Source: Suillus spraguei (Eukaryota; Basidiomycota; Agaricomycetes; Boletales; Suillaceae). From it: a stretch of DNA of 64,000 nt. The notes beneath the pieces are model-generated. The model did not search any database. It saw nothing but the letters and a program-made list of their open reading frames with translations, and was not told the origin of the DNA. Numbering within the stretch: the stretch's first letter is position 1; each line of letters begins with the position of its first letter. Below are positions 33,042 to 50,153 of this stretch, piece after piece. The DNA lies in assembly GCA_016800925.1 (NCBI GenBank), contig JABCPU010000035.1, positions 1-64,000 on the forward strand, read 5' to 3'. Position numbers and translations under genes: made by a program.

Positions 33042-34520
33042 AGTCTTTGGGTAAAGAATCACTGCATGTAAGGGAGTAGGAACAGTTGAGGTCCGGGTCC
33101 AAGACTCGAGAGCCTTCTAAATTTATGTGAGATGTGAACACGCTGCACGATGCACCTATTGTAAGGGCTGTCCTTGATTATCGCATACGTATCGTGCATT
33201 TTATAGATGTTGAATCATGAAATGATGCCTGAATTACCGAGGGTAAAATGGTACTTCACAGGCCCTGCTTTGAACTGAGTCAGCATCATAAGCCTGCCGC
33301 TAATATGCTAGTAGCCTACAGGCTACTAGGATTCCGCATCTTTTATTTCACGATTTGCTAAACTCCGACTGTCTGACATCCCATCCTTCTATCGTGCAAT
33401 TAGAATAATTCAACTAGATTCCTACGCCGACTTGACCACAAACTTCATGGTCAAAATATCAGCCCAATGGATGTCAGTCGTGTAGTATCTGTTGAGTTTG
33501 ATTGTCATATGTTTTGAGCCATGCCGAGCTGCAGTGACTGCAGTGGAATACCACGTCAAACTTTTGTGAGTCTATTTGGTTCAAAAATGAACAAGTTGGC
33601 TACCAGACGTCTCCAGAAACTTGATGTTCATCATGATGCATACGAATTAAAATGGTATACACGTCCCTTCGATTCGGAAGTGATTTACTGCCGTTGACGT
33701 GGCAGCTATTCGAAACGGGGCGCTCACCAAACGCCAGTGTTATCATGATCATGAACTAGATCTTAACGCTGGAGAACTCAAATTTTGCGCATTCCATCAT
33801 TGGGCAACAATGCGATTCATCGTGGCTTTGCAACATCTTTATCAACGATCTTCACAAGTGTTGACGTGGATAATCATTTCAAGAAGTGGTTGATTTAAAT
33901 CCGGGAAATGATTAAGGAAACCTTGGAATCACTATTGCATATACAAATTAACGGGCCAATTGTGGGTATTCATTCAAGTATCTGCATCTGGCTCAGGTGC
34001 TGTTGAGTGTTGGCATACCCACCAGAAGCTGCGGGCTTTTGAAGGCAATTGGAGTTACTATTCTACCAGTCCATTACACATTAATGATTTATTTCACCTA
34101 CAGATGAGAAGCTGCGAGGTCCATTGGTAGCCAATTTGTGCGCCCGGAGGACAAATAGAAGGTTATGCGGTAGATACGCCAGCAAGAACATTGTCCCCGG
34201 GAGTCCCAAAAGTGCTGTTCCCCACGACTTGAGCCATCAAAGTTTTAAGACTGAAGGGCGGGAGCGCCGCGAACGCAATAAGGGAAAAGGGCTCATGTCA
34301 TTGTGAAACCGTGACGTGGCTTCGAGAGTTCTCCCACTACAACGATTCAAAAAGGGTACACCGGGTCCTCGGTGCGGGTGCCAGCTCAGGCCTCATCAAA
34401 TTTCCCCAGCAATGTCGCAGCTTCCGGGATAAATAAGAGCTTCGCGGATGCTTAAACATTTTAGCTGTCTGGTTCACACTTGACCCATCAACTCAATATT
34501 CAGATTTTCTTTCGCGACTT
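33042..34520. promoter_or_regulatory. Shared divergent promoter region of UstYa copies A and B
   Basis: About 1.48 kb between the two starts, with blocks conserved in the matching region 53,774-54,969 (for example AAAATGAACAAGTTGGCTAC at 33,585 and TTGACGTGGCAGCTATTCG at 33,695). A TATA-like ATAAATAA lies at 34,429-34,436, about 85 bp before the ATG of copy B, at the same place as in copy C. Conservation of the flank suggests shared regulation of the duplicated pairs, or simply recent duplication. Confidence 0.6.
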
Positions 34521-35531
34521 ATGGGTAAAGAGTACTACTCTCAGTATTCTCCTCTCGATGTGGTCGACGACGGTACCAAGCTCCTTGATAGTGGTATAGC
34601 AACTAGTCCTCCACCAAAATCTCGCTTCCTTCATTTATGGCCATGGCTAAGTCATAGTGGGCTGATGTCCATAACTTTGGTATTCTTCACACTGTGGGCA
34701 TGGACGCCTTCGATAGATGACGTAGTTCTGTTCTGTACGTCAATAACTAGAGTCAGCGCACAAGACCTTACTTACTCGTCACAGCTCCAGCAAACGAGGC
34801 AGTTGAATCCGTCGGCATCGTACAGTTCAATGGAAGTTTTGAGGCTACTTCCATATACCGCGGCAGTCCATCTCCAGAGATCGACGCCGCTTGGGATAAG
34901 ATATCTCTTGATGGTTGCACTCTATACTCTATCACAGACATCTACTGACTATACTTTCCAGCGCGTCCAGTTCGTATGACACTTGAGCAACTGCTCAGAA
35001 CAGGGGAAAAACCTTCTCCTGCCATGGCTAGGTATCCAGACGAATACGGTGGAGGTTACATAGCAACTTTAGAAGTCTTTCACCAGCTCCATTGTTTAGT
35101 CAGTTGTAAAACACAGAGGCTGGTCGATCTTTGCTCAATTTTTAATTTTCTGTAGGACATGCTTCGCAGAGCCAGCTGGGGTGACCGATACTACCACCAT
35201 GCGAATATGAATATGTACGAATCCCCTGAAGAATTTCGCACACATCTTGGTAGGTATATTATTTCTTGCTCTGGCCGCAACCTGCTGATGTCGCATCTTA
35301 GACCAGTGCATTGAGATACTCAGGCAGGTCAATATGTGTAACGGTGATGTGAATATGATATTCCATGATTGGGTTGAGGGAAAGACGCAGCCAGTGGCTG
35401 ATCTCAATGTTTATCACCAATGTAGAAACTTTGAGAAGATCTTGGATTGGGTCGATGAGCATCGTGTTATTGTCCCCAAATCCAAGATGGTTCGCTTGGA
35501 CGATGACGTAAACCTGCCTTCCCCTCCTTAA
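34521..35531 (+). CDS. UstYa-family (DUF3328) protein, copy B, second motif altered
   Basis: Five exons (34521-34734, 34785-34913, 34962-35098, 35156-35249, 35302-35531) join in frame to about 267 residues. It starts MGKEYYSQYSPLDVVDDG and has one membrane helix (LMSITLVFFTLWAW). GSPSPEIDAAWDKISLD and YPDEYGGGYIATLE are followed by the first motif HQLHC. In the second motif the last splice gives HLDQC, where copies A and C have HFDHC and HLDHC, so one likely metal-binding His is Gln. The rest (CNGDVNMIFHDWVEG, HQCRNFEKI) is intact. It is a close paralogue of copy C. It may be inactive or have changed activity; the frame is otherwise open. Confidence 0.85.
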
Positions 35532-35713
35532 TCGCATTCTTATGTCTTATCATGAAGCACCTTATCCCTGTGATATTAGATGTAGTCGCAGAAGCGTTTA
35601 ATGTACAGTTTTATTCCTACCCAAAGCTGCTTTGTGTTCACAGCGGGCTGGGTGTGGGTAGTATTAAGCAAATTACGATCTTAGCAGTAAAATAGAGATG
35701 GGGCCAGAGTCAA

Positions 35714-37122
35714 CTAGATAGGTAATTTTTTCTAGGTAGACGGTCATCCCACTCCCGGTGCACAGCTGGTGCGCAAACTTTAAGTCCAGGAATGCAATAC
35801 TGGGGTGGAAGGCCTTTGTTCAACCACGTCTGGATGGGCGCATGCGCTTCAGGGATTCAAGGGGCCTATATCATCTATCTGTCAGGAAGCGAATATGTGT
35901 GCTTACAAGATGGGGCATACCATGTAGTTTCCGGTATCAAATCGATGTTGTCGAGCCACGGGTGGTCGAGAACAGAATCATTAACACCCAGACGACCCTC
36001 GACTGTCGTAGTCAGAAGCCCTGCGACGATGGACTGTAGGGACGCGTCCACGCGGAGGCTCTTGGAGCACTTATACTTCCCAGAGGAGATCCTTCTAAAT
36101 ACTTCAAATTCATCCGCACCGAATGGCTTACCGCCCACCAGTCGACACTGTATCCTGTCATGTGTTGATGAATAAGAGCTCAGGAGCCATGTAAAGCGGC
36201 GTCCCGATCATCAGCCATTCTGCAACTGGTCCGTTGCCGATCTCATCTAAACAGGCGTATTCAAAGTCTGTGATGGCCAAGTACCCATCAGATCTAACAA
36301 GGACATTTGCTGGTTTGAGATCCCGATGAATAATCCCCTCACCATGGAGGAAATATAGGCCAGACACAATATTGGCGAAGTAGAACCTGGCCGTGGCAGT
36401 GTCGAAAGGGCCTCGCGTTTGGATGACGTTGTAGAAACACCCACTCGGTATAGACTCGAGCATAAGGTAAAGATTTAATTTGTCTTTGAAGGCGCCTACG
36501 ACGCCATTCACCCAAGGACTCCAGGGCAATGACGACAGGTGCATTCTCTCTGCATTAGTATCCGCAGGGTATTCCTGGGGGAAATATTATAGTCGGAAAG
36601 ATGGTGTAGCGGAGGTGTACATACCTGATCAATCAGTTTCATCGTTTCTTTGGGGAAGACTTTCACTGCAAATAGTAATCCTGAATGTGCCAGTTTCCCT
36701 GCGTTTGATTGATCATGCGTTCGTATGAGTAGAACCTGACCATAAGTTCCGTCGCCTACGCCGAGTGAGTTGATTCAACTTGATTCTGGTTCTCAATTTT
36801 GAAATAGGGATGTCATACCTAATGTACGAATATATTCGAAACCGTCCAAGGGGAGTGCGGAAGGGCGAGGGTCTACTGCATCGGGTGGCAAGATGCCACC
36901 AGTGTAACCAGGTAACTCATGGACGGTGATACGTGGCTGTATGCAACAGTTAGTGAGCATGCTATGACTGAGAAGGACACCAGGGATACAGACCGATTTA
37001 GGATTATAATATGAAGCACATCGAATCCTAGATGTTTTGAAAACATGCTTGCGAGCATGTACGCCTTTGGAGAGCGCAGCATTTACTTTCGGGAATCGAG
37101 AAGGACGTTTTGTCTTGATCAA
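35714..37122 (-). pseudogene. Decayed second copy of the AGC-like kinase
   Basis: Homologous along its length to 26,709-28,266, including the last short exon. The DFG motif reads DFE (ITDFEYACLDE), and the segment after MAPELL to the helix before PFFG is deleted, so YSVDWWAAG and the substrate-binding helices are lost or out of frame. HRDLKPANVL is still present. The first exon's start codon region is not conserved. It cannot make a normal kinase; a pseudokinase from part of it is unlikely. Confidence 0.85.
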
Positions 37123-37505
37123 TGAGGGAGATTGGTATTAGATATTTCGTGAAGCTTACTACGAGCGACGAGATGGGATGAAACACTCAAGGTTGCAAAA
37201 TCCAGACTTCGGACATGGTCAATAAATACGTGGTTAGGGCAGCAGTAATTCCACACGATGGCTTATTGACAATTGTTTCCACAAAAAAGGTGTGGTCACT
37301 GGTGGGTCAAGACATGATTGTGCTTTAAACTGGCCTCGAACGCAGCCTCATGAGTGTTTCCAAAGTCCGGCGCTTGTTTAGCGCTTGTTGTGCATGCTGC
37401 AGGTTAGCCTTCTACATACTATATACTATTCCAGCTAGCGACTTGTAACACGTTTATCAGTTATCGGTCACGAAGCAAGCCTAACTCTGCAAAACATTAT
37501 TCGCA

Positions 37506-38010
37506 ATGACTCCAACGTTGATTACTGAAACAAAACCTCAGGATTGAATATATGCCTCTGGAGGAGGGGCGACTATCGTGTTCTCGTATCGAGGACCTTA
37601 CGATGTCCAATTCTCTGATCACATCCTACGTCTCCGAGTCGTTCACAGGTCATGAGACAATACTTCACTCGAAACCAACACTAAATAACCAGACGGTCCT
37701 ATGATCGCCTTCCAAGAGAACATCATCTCAAAAATTCGTTCCTTCTGAGTTCCTGCCAGGTCTTGCGGTGGTAGTGCTCGGCGAAGATTGGCCTAGATCG
37801 CTTGCTTCCCTATGCAACAGCGATTGCCCAGCAGAGAAAAGGTTGACAGATCAGATTGATGTTCGCAGGAATAAGGGTGTGTTGGCCACGGATTTCATTG
37901 GGGGTACACCTATTGTGATGGAAATCAAGGTGACCACCAGTTTATTGGCAGAATATCTGGGTCTGACTGATTATTTAACTGAAATGGGGATTTTTACCTA
38001 TAGATACAAC
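37506..38010 (+). pseudogene. Broken second copy of IPK1
   Basis: The ATG at 37506 is followed by MTPTLITETKPQD and then a TGA where the intact gene has Trp (TGG). Further stops and frameshifts follow (for example at 37,655 and 37,730), but the region of KGVLATDFIGGTPIVMEIK and the first intron are recognisable. Homology fades after GGGGATTTTTACC near 38,000, so the C-terminal two thirds are absent. It is divergent with the kinase pseudogene, as in the intact pair. Confidence 0.88.
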
Positions 38011-38214
38011 TCACCCTTATGTTCTGTGGATCGAGCTGCTGTACCTTCTACACTGTGTACAGCCTCTACGTCAGGTTCTTCTACAGCATCCATCCTGATA
38101 TCACAGCTTCCTTTGCTACTAAGACGGCGCCAGGAATGATCTCAAGGTGCGTGGCCTCGAGAACCCATCAGGGAAACGTAATTCACTACATAGTGCCAGA
38201 GTGCTACGCTCGGA

Positions 38215-38444
38215 GCACTGCGTAGCACAATCTAATTCGCTGATGCTGTGCTGGTCTTTTTGGAAATGATTCTCAAGTTTCTCCCTGTCACGTTCTCCGT
38301 TTCATTTCATGCTAATGGTAGGCACTGCGTAGCACAATCTAACTCGCTGATGCTATGCTGGTCCTTTTTTGAAAATGATTCCTGACGTTGAGTACTACAA
38401 AAGTTTCTCCCTGTCACGTTCTCCGTTCCATTTCATGCTAATGG
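38215..38444. repeat. 107-bp tandem duplication
   Basis: The unit starting GCACTGCGTAGCACAATCTAA occurs at 38,215 and again at 38,322; the second copy has a short extra stretch. The left edge carries an inverted GTGCTACGC/GCGTAGCAC pair (38,201-38,229) able to form a hairpin. No gene. Confidence 0.8.
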
Positions 38445-39307
38445 CACTTTACTTTACAAGGCAAGGTCTATCTCGATAGAGAATGATATGTCGTGACAAA
38501 CAACACCTATGACATATACACGTAATTTTTTATGACAGCATAACCACATGATAAGATTCTTAGAAAACCGATCCAGCACCGATCCAGCTGCCAGCGGTGA
38601 GCTAGTGAACAGTCCCATTGAGTAAAAACTGTCCTAGCCATATCTGCGGAAAAAAATAATGGTAGTATGATACAGTGAGTGCCAGTCCAATCATAAAACA
38701 GTAACAGCAGAAGTCATGACGTCTGCCGCACGACTCGGAAACAGTACTAAGTATGAATACAATCTTATCACAAATTCCGGGGGTCTAGAACATCTAGTAC
38801 GGATGGGCAGTGCACGTAGTAGTAGTCTGCTGAAATCTGCTTATCAAGATATCGGCAACACAGACCCAGTACTATCATTATTAGGAAAACCCTCCCCCCT
38901 ATCGCGTTATTCTATGTAATAAACAATTAGAACCAGCCCAATGATCATTATATAATCAACTAAATTTGACCTTCCACTACTATGTAGACCACCGCGCCTC
39001 GTGGACATCAAGGGCTCCCTACGACAATATCAGTCATGCGACTCTAGATTGGGAAGGAAGTGAGATGATTAGTAGTACTCCTAAGGCGTACTTTTGTTAC
39101 CGACTCGCCGAGTCGGTGCCGAGGTGAGCCTCACCTTTACTTTTCTTTCCAAAAGGTACTAGCCTTAGCCGGTGGTACAGTACTAGTCACCGGCCGGTAT
39201 GGCTGCCTCAATATCGCAATATATACCCAAGCATTACTCTGCTATATGTATCGATCCACTGGTCTGTGTTCAGCCATCGAGGCGCCAGCTCAACGTAACT
39301 ATCCGTG
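38445..39307. other. Intergenic with compact palindromes
   Basis: No gene is supported. At 39,099-39,117 there is a 9-bp inverted repeat with a one-base centre (ACCGACTCG C CGAGTCGGT), and five bases further a 7-bp one (AGGTGAG C CTCACCT, 39,122-39,136). More CCGGTGGTAC/CACCGG complements follow near 39,170-39,200. This could be a DNA-transposon relic or a protein-binding site. Confidence 0.5.
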
Positions 39308-40855
39308 ATGCATTGCACGTCCAGTTTGGATAAGCTGGTCGACGACATCCTCATACAGATACTTCAGGCATTGTCTGTGCGAGAAATATTGACACTACGA
39401 TGCGTACGTCTTCTACTGTTATTCATATGTGAACCCATATGCATCCTATGATTCCCAGACCTCCAAACGTTGCTATTCTCTGTCTAAGTTTCACTGCGTT
39501 TGGTCTGCGGTGTTCTGCACTGAGGTATTGGCCCGCCACCTTCCTCCCCCTGGCCCTTCATGCTCTCTCAGTGCTCTATCTTCTGCGGATCTGGAGCATC
39601 GGACATTATTAGCTCTTTCTCTCGAGAGACGTTGGTCACGATCCAAGGCCAATATCATTGTTTCGAGCAGTGAACAAGAGGCTGTTGACCAGATCGTGCT
39701 TGTCCCCGGAGGAATGCAGGTCTTGACAGTCCATAGAAATAAAGTAGTGTGGTGGCTCATCTCAGGCAAACCAGGCTCACACGAGCTTCAACACATTGGA
39801 GCGTGGTCATTACCGAGTGACGATGTATGCATAGTTGTGAAGGACATGGAGCACCAGGGAATAGTTGCCATCGGCTCTAAAGACAAGTGAGTCCCTCAGT
39901 CTCTCGACACTACTGTGGAGTATCGCTGATAACGGATAGTTCAAACCGATATGCTGCAGTGTTCTCGCTTTCCTTGAAGCCTGCTCTCAACAAGCTTTGC
40001 GACTACCCACTCATCCCTGGCATTGTCGCAGGGATTTCACGGCACTTCCTTTTCGTGGATACCACGTCACAGCAGGGTGGGGGCGGCCTCGAGATCCTAG
40101 ATTCACACGCTAAGAAAGAAGGCACTGCCCTTCTCCCGCGTATACCTGATCTGGTGAGTTTGCTAAGTACAACTTCAGATAATAGATCATCGTGATCTCT
40201 TTTAGTTCGGTGCCCTCTTAGACTTCGTCCATTTCTCAGACCATATACTTGTAACGTGGGAGGCATGCATCAGCGTTTTCCCGGTGCCCGACATACCAGT
40301 CAAAGGACGAACTGTGATGGCACATACCAAAGTATTCATGTTTTATGAGCACATCAGCTCGCCTATCGCCTTTACAACTTGTGTTTCTCGAGGTTGGTCT
40401 GGTGTAGATGCTCCAGTGTATGCACCATCACAGGAAACACCTTCCCTTACAATCACTGCCAGAGGCAAATCGGGCGAGATTTCGTTGTCAATGCTTATTC
40501 CGCTGGATAACGACGAGGGGGCAAAACATCATCTAGTTTCCCGTACCGGCTTCTCCCACTCTCTCCGGTCGTTCCGAACATGATGCAAGATTTAGGGGGG
40601 TGCACGCAGATATGCCTGGGATCGTCGGGGCGCGGGTTATTTGTATTTGGGGGTAAGGTGCGACTTTGCGGGCCAAGTCTGTTGTTCATACCCCCGTGTG
40701 AGATGCAGTTTGGTCCTGAGTTTGAGACGGAGAGAGTTGTATATGAGATTGAAACAGGCGATATTGGTGGAGACAAGGTCGACTTTGACGAGGGGATGGG
40801 ACGGCTAGTTGTTGCGAAGGGAAGCGGGGGCTTCGATGTGGTGCAACTGCTCTGA
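39308..40855 (+). CDS. F-box protein
   Basis: The ATG at 39308 opens MHCTSSLDKLVDDILIQILQ, continuing ALSVREILTLRC, a typical start of an F-box. An intron from 39,404 ends just before TSKRCYSLSKFHCVW near 39,462, and further exons follow (intron at about 39,887-39,938 and another after LLPRIPDL near 40,153-40,205). The rest has no recognised domain but resembles the beta-rich C-terminal halves of basidiomycete F-box proteins (VVWWLISG, LGSSGRGLFVFG). F-box proteins bind Skp1 and choose substrates for SCF ubiquitin ligases. Near 40,555-40,580 the frame must change to reach MMQDLGGCTQICLG; this is a missed short intron, a frameshift or an assembly error. Confidence 0.65.
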
Positions 40856-41179
40856 CTGACCATGCTGAATATAATATTCTTATAATTAGTATTGTATAGT
40901 ACCAGAGTTTACTTGAGAAAGCTTTAAATGACGTTCCAGAGTAATCAACGCCAAGTGAGCATGTTCCCATTCAGATCTAGCTTCCAGTGTCCCGTTGTAG
41001 CAGCAACAGTGAAAAAAAGTAAATCACAGCATGGTTCATTCTGCTCATGATTTTATGGTTGAAACTTCTTGTACGATAAATCGATGTATATTTTAAACCC
41101 GTTCCAAGGATCCATTCCTAAATAAATCTGTATATAAGATTCATGATCTCTATGTCTTGCAATTGTATTATGCCTGTCG

Positions 41180-42318
41180 TCATGAAGGAGGGATTGATTC
41201 TTCGACAACCTTGTTCTCGACCTTTCTCTTCACAGTCACGCTGCCATCCTACCAGATTTTGGTGTCAGGTACCAGAGATATAAATAGGCGAGATATGCGT
41301 TCACTAACCTCATTGCCGAAGTACGCGGCCTGAGCCATATCGCAGAACAGACCGACTTCCACGACACCTGTGAGCATTTTTATTTTTGCCAACATCTGCA
41401 GAAATGCAACTCAGTATAAACCTGAGGCAGCGACAAAATTTCTCGCACAGTGGAAGGGTCTGTCATTATCTCTCTGGGGAACGGTGCGTCAATGACGAAA
41501 TTGCTGTTATCCGTCACCACAGGACCGGCTTTAGCCTTTGCCATGCGCAGGGTAGCGTTGGGGGAACCCAGAGCATGTAATTTACGCAAAACCTGGGCGT
41601 ATGCAAATGGTACGACTTCAACTGGAACACCAGGAGTGAACTGCGAATGATGATTACGAAATGTCTCACTTGGAAGACCAGGCACGCACGTTCGTCCCCA
41701 GGTACTCCGCGTTTTTGCGATAGTCGGCCACCACGATAAATCTACAGTCCGGTGATAAGAGAATTGAGATATCAAGTGGATTATGGACACACGTATTCGC
41801 AGCCTCCGCGAGCACCTTTTCCCGCAAGTGGCAGGCTCCGCCACCTTTAATACAATTGAGGTCGAGGTCGACTCTGATGATGGTCAGGTTGACAAGTTCT
41901 TTGAGGAATCAGAAGAAACTTACTCGTCAGCACCATCTATAGTGACATCGATGGTAGGAAACTGGTCAACATCGCCCAGGTTGAGGTTCGACGTGACGAT
42001 GAGCTCCTTCGACTGGAATCCAGTTGGAATGAACACGCGATCCTTGTTGAGCTCACGCCCCTGCGCGACAATTCGCTCCACAACATAGGGCACAGTGGAT
42101 CCTGGAAAGCGGTAAATAAGAGACTGATCCCAGCTGTAGTACGTGCAAACCAGATCCTATTCCGATAACCTTGCAGCAAAGAAAAATGAGTTTCAAAAGA
42201 CAAACTAATATAAAAACGTAACTACCTTATGTTCTGGGAGAATGTGTTTGTCCACAGCAGTGTATGCTGCTAACCGTTTGGACTGCTCAATAGCACTGAG
42301 AGTGATAGTGGCTTTCAT
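41180..42318 (-). CDS. RKI1: Ribose-5-phosphate isomerase
   Basis: Eight exons join with matching phase to about 265 residues: 42318-42226, 42169-42151, 42101-41924, 41873-41793, 41741-41690, 41640-41422, 41395-41309 and 41248-41180. It starts [20 protein letters not shown] 19-nt exon supplies GIGSG of the substrate loop, continuing [10 protein letters not shown]. Family motifs follow: [49 protein letters not shown] and [12 protein letters not shown]. The enzyme interconverts ribose 5-phosphate and ribulose 5-phosphate in the pentose phosphate pathway (cytosol). The gene is complete. Its position near AROM, which needs erythrose 4-phosphate from the same pathway, is probably coincidence. Confidence 0.92.
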
Positions 42319-43142
42319 GCTGGTTGGCGTTCTGGTCAACTTCAACGAGCAAAATACACACCGATGGGAACAGCTCCAGTCGATACCGACATGGTGACTG
42401 GGCGCGGGATGGCAGTTATTCTGGACACATCAAAACATGTCAGCACGGTTTTCAATTGATAAGGCGATTCAATGCAGCAAGATTAAGCGAAACGTGAGGC
42501 TAGTCCCAAATAGTCCATCCAGGTCGTCTTGGCTCCAAGTTTAGCAACTCTCCTGGAAATCGAAAACTCCGGGTCTAGGTGCACAGCAAAGTGAACCACT
42601 TACGGAGTCTGTGCGGACGCCAAGTGCGTTCTTGCTGAAGAGAATGGGCGGTGGTGGTGGATGAATATTCGAAATAATGCAATGTGCAAGGGGCAGCACA
42701 GATACTTATGAGGATATACGAACATGCGTGTGCTTCGATGACTCCATTCTTGGTTGCACACTTGTATTACTCACGCATCCATCACCAACCACTGCTTTCA
42801 AGTGCGCGTTTCACGGCAACGCTGAGAATAATTCTGCATTCTTCTCATTGACTACCATTGGTATTCCATAGCTCATTCTGGGAAATATCTCGCGCATAGA
42901 CCGGATTGCGGAGGAGTGTGGAAAGTCGTGAGCTACCCAGTCACAGGGGTGGTGCGGTCGCCCAAACATGAGGGCAATTAAAGGTGTGCCTCAACACTCA
43001 ACCCCTTCATGAAGTAATTCACCATGCGCAGGGGTACTTTTAACTTGGTTTGTAGTCATTTTCGTCTTTCAAAGGAACCATAGACAACTCATTGGCACTT
43101 GCGCTTGCAGTGACTCAGCTGTTAAGCAAATACTGCTCACAA
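42319..43142. other. Intergenic between divergent genes
   Basis: It separates the minus-strand isomerase from the plus-strand gene at 43,143. A GT-AG pair upstream of the isomerase start could mark a 5' UTR intron. Nothing else recognised. Confidence 0.45.
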
Positions 43143-43826
43143 TGAACGAAAAGGATCCTTTCGTTATCGAGGATTTAGATGATTACCATCTGGTTATCAA
43201 GGCAGATGAGGAATATAGAGTGAGGAGGGAGCTTGAAGCCGAGGTATGAATTTCAATGTATCTGGAAAACCATTTCACAAGGAGCCGTTGCAGTTGGAGA
43301 AGAATACATACAGTCTTGAAGCAAGCTAGTTTTTTCACCCTCAAGTACAATCGCCCCCCATTCTGCAACGTAAGGACTTGCCTGCTGCGGCCTTGTGATG
43401 TTACGCATTACCTACCGGATCTGGCTGAGATTCACTCAAATGGAACACAAGTTGCGTTGTTTCTGCACAAAAGCAGATCATGGGGACCCGTGTTAGGTAG
43501 ACGAAAGGAATCCTATATGATAGGCCTTATCAGTGTTCCGAGCACCAGGGAGTATCTCATTGTGAATAGTGGCCACGAACTTCTCCGTCCATACGGCTCA
43601 CTCATGTCAAATCACAAAGAAACTTTTCCTCCATCCAGGCGAAACACGAATGTACATACACGTAACCTGTTCTGGTAGCGTCGCCCTTCTAACGCTTGAC
43701 CCCGGAAATGCATACTCTGCGACAAATAAATCATTCAGACACGATGGGGCGTATCCAAGCCTGAAAGGACGCGGAAATGAGTGGAAAGAATTCGGTATTT
43801 TCTTATCCACATCTCTCTCGAATTAG
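43143..43826 (+). CDS. Hypothetical multi-exon protein, model uncertain
   Basis: The ATG at 43143 starts MNEKDPFVIEDLDDYHLVIK and reaches a donor after RRELEAE (43,243). A possible second exon at about 43,292 begins LEKNTYSLEAS but then meets TAG. Open segments follow: FFTLKYNRPPFCNVRT to SVPSTREYLIVNSG in one frame (to about 43,620), and KLFLHPGETRMYIHVTCSGS, then VALLTLDPGNAY in another (to 43,826). The last part looks beta-rich. No family is recognised. The gene may be real with several short introns, or partly decayed. Confidence 0.35.
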
Positions 43827-44971
43827 CACTGCATCACCAGGTATCCAAGGGCTAGCCAAGCAATTGCTAGGCCGCCGTAAGCCACTTGCTATCATGCTCT
43901 CAGAGATAATGATATTACTGTCGCAGTGTGGTTAGAGCATAACTCAGAGGAGCCTCGTGGTGACACATAAACTCAGGGTGGACATAATGCGGACAAGGGT
44001 TTCCTACGACCCGACCGGAAAGCGAATTGTGATATTAGATGGGGCTCAGGCTGCTGTATGATGTCGTATAGGAAGTAACGTAGACTCATGGGTTTCCCTG
44101 TTATCAGTCGGATCTTGCTCGTTTCTCCTAACCCTGCACAGAAGAGTGAGAAAAAGTCCGAACACCCTCACAGCATTCACAATCAACAGAGTAGATACCT
44201 CTCTCATTCGTTCGCTTACCTTCTTCGTGGTCCCAGGGAAAAGCAACGAGAGGGGCGTCGTTTTCCTGCTATCCGAACTCAAGTCATAGAGGAGCAAGGG
44301 AAGGGAGGCATGCGGGGGGGTGACAACATCTTGAGCCCGCTCATCGAATAATGGCTGCAATATTAAACTGAAGCAAACATGTCGAGTAGAGTCTGGGGTC
44401 TTTTCGTTGTGAATGCCGTGACTCGTGAGGGTATTCTGTCTGCAGGTTTGAAGAAACTCGAAAGAACCAAGTAAGGTCCGACAGAGTAGTACCATAGTCA
44501 TCTATTTCCCACCATGTAGTACTGGAATGGACTAGTCTCACATGCATATGTTCAAACGTTTATTACGAGTGCATCGGGCATATCACATGTTATGGCCAGT
44601 TCACCAATTGTGGCGTGCAGCAAGAACAACGGACTACTCGGACGGTGTCTGCCCTGCCTTACTAGTCTACACTACCGCCATAATATCAACGAGCACACTG
44701 CCCCAGGGCCATTCACCACAACGACGCCTTGAATCCATTAGCTTCAGGCTAATGGTCACCGCCTCTTGCCTGTTCTAACGTAAAATATTATGAACTGGTT
44801 GCCGATTCGCATCCGAACCGATTTATTCCCGGATTAGGTATGATGATCTATCAGACCATTGATCGCATTTCAGTACCATACTTAATCACTATCTCCCCTT
44901 CAAATCACCTCACATCACTGTTTGTTTCTTTCCCTCTTCCCTTGACTTGATCCCAGATAAGAGAACATATC
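43827..44971. other. Intergenic upstream of AROM
   Basis: No coding signal is supported on either strand; the frames here are short and overlapping. The last 100 bp before the AROM start are pyrimidine-rich (TTTCCCTCTTCCCTTGACTT), a common pattern near fungal transcription starts. Confidence 0.5.

Positions 44972-50153
<5,182 letters not shown>

Noticed and set aside
39080..39210. Possible tRNA or structural RNA at the palindrome cluster
   Set aside because: The stems do not fold into a cloverleaf and there are no A/B box sequences; left as palindromes of unknown role.
41937..42203. Continuous minus-strand frame in place of the spliced isomerase exons
   Set aside because: It does not match the family, while the spliced frame gives [17 protein letters not shown] and TIDGADE.
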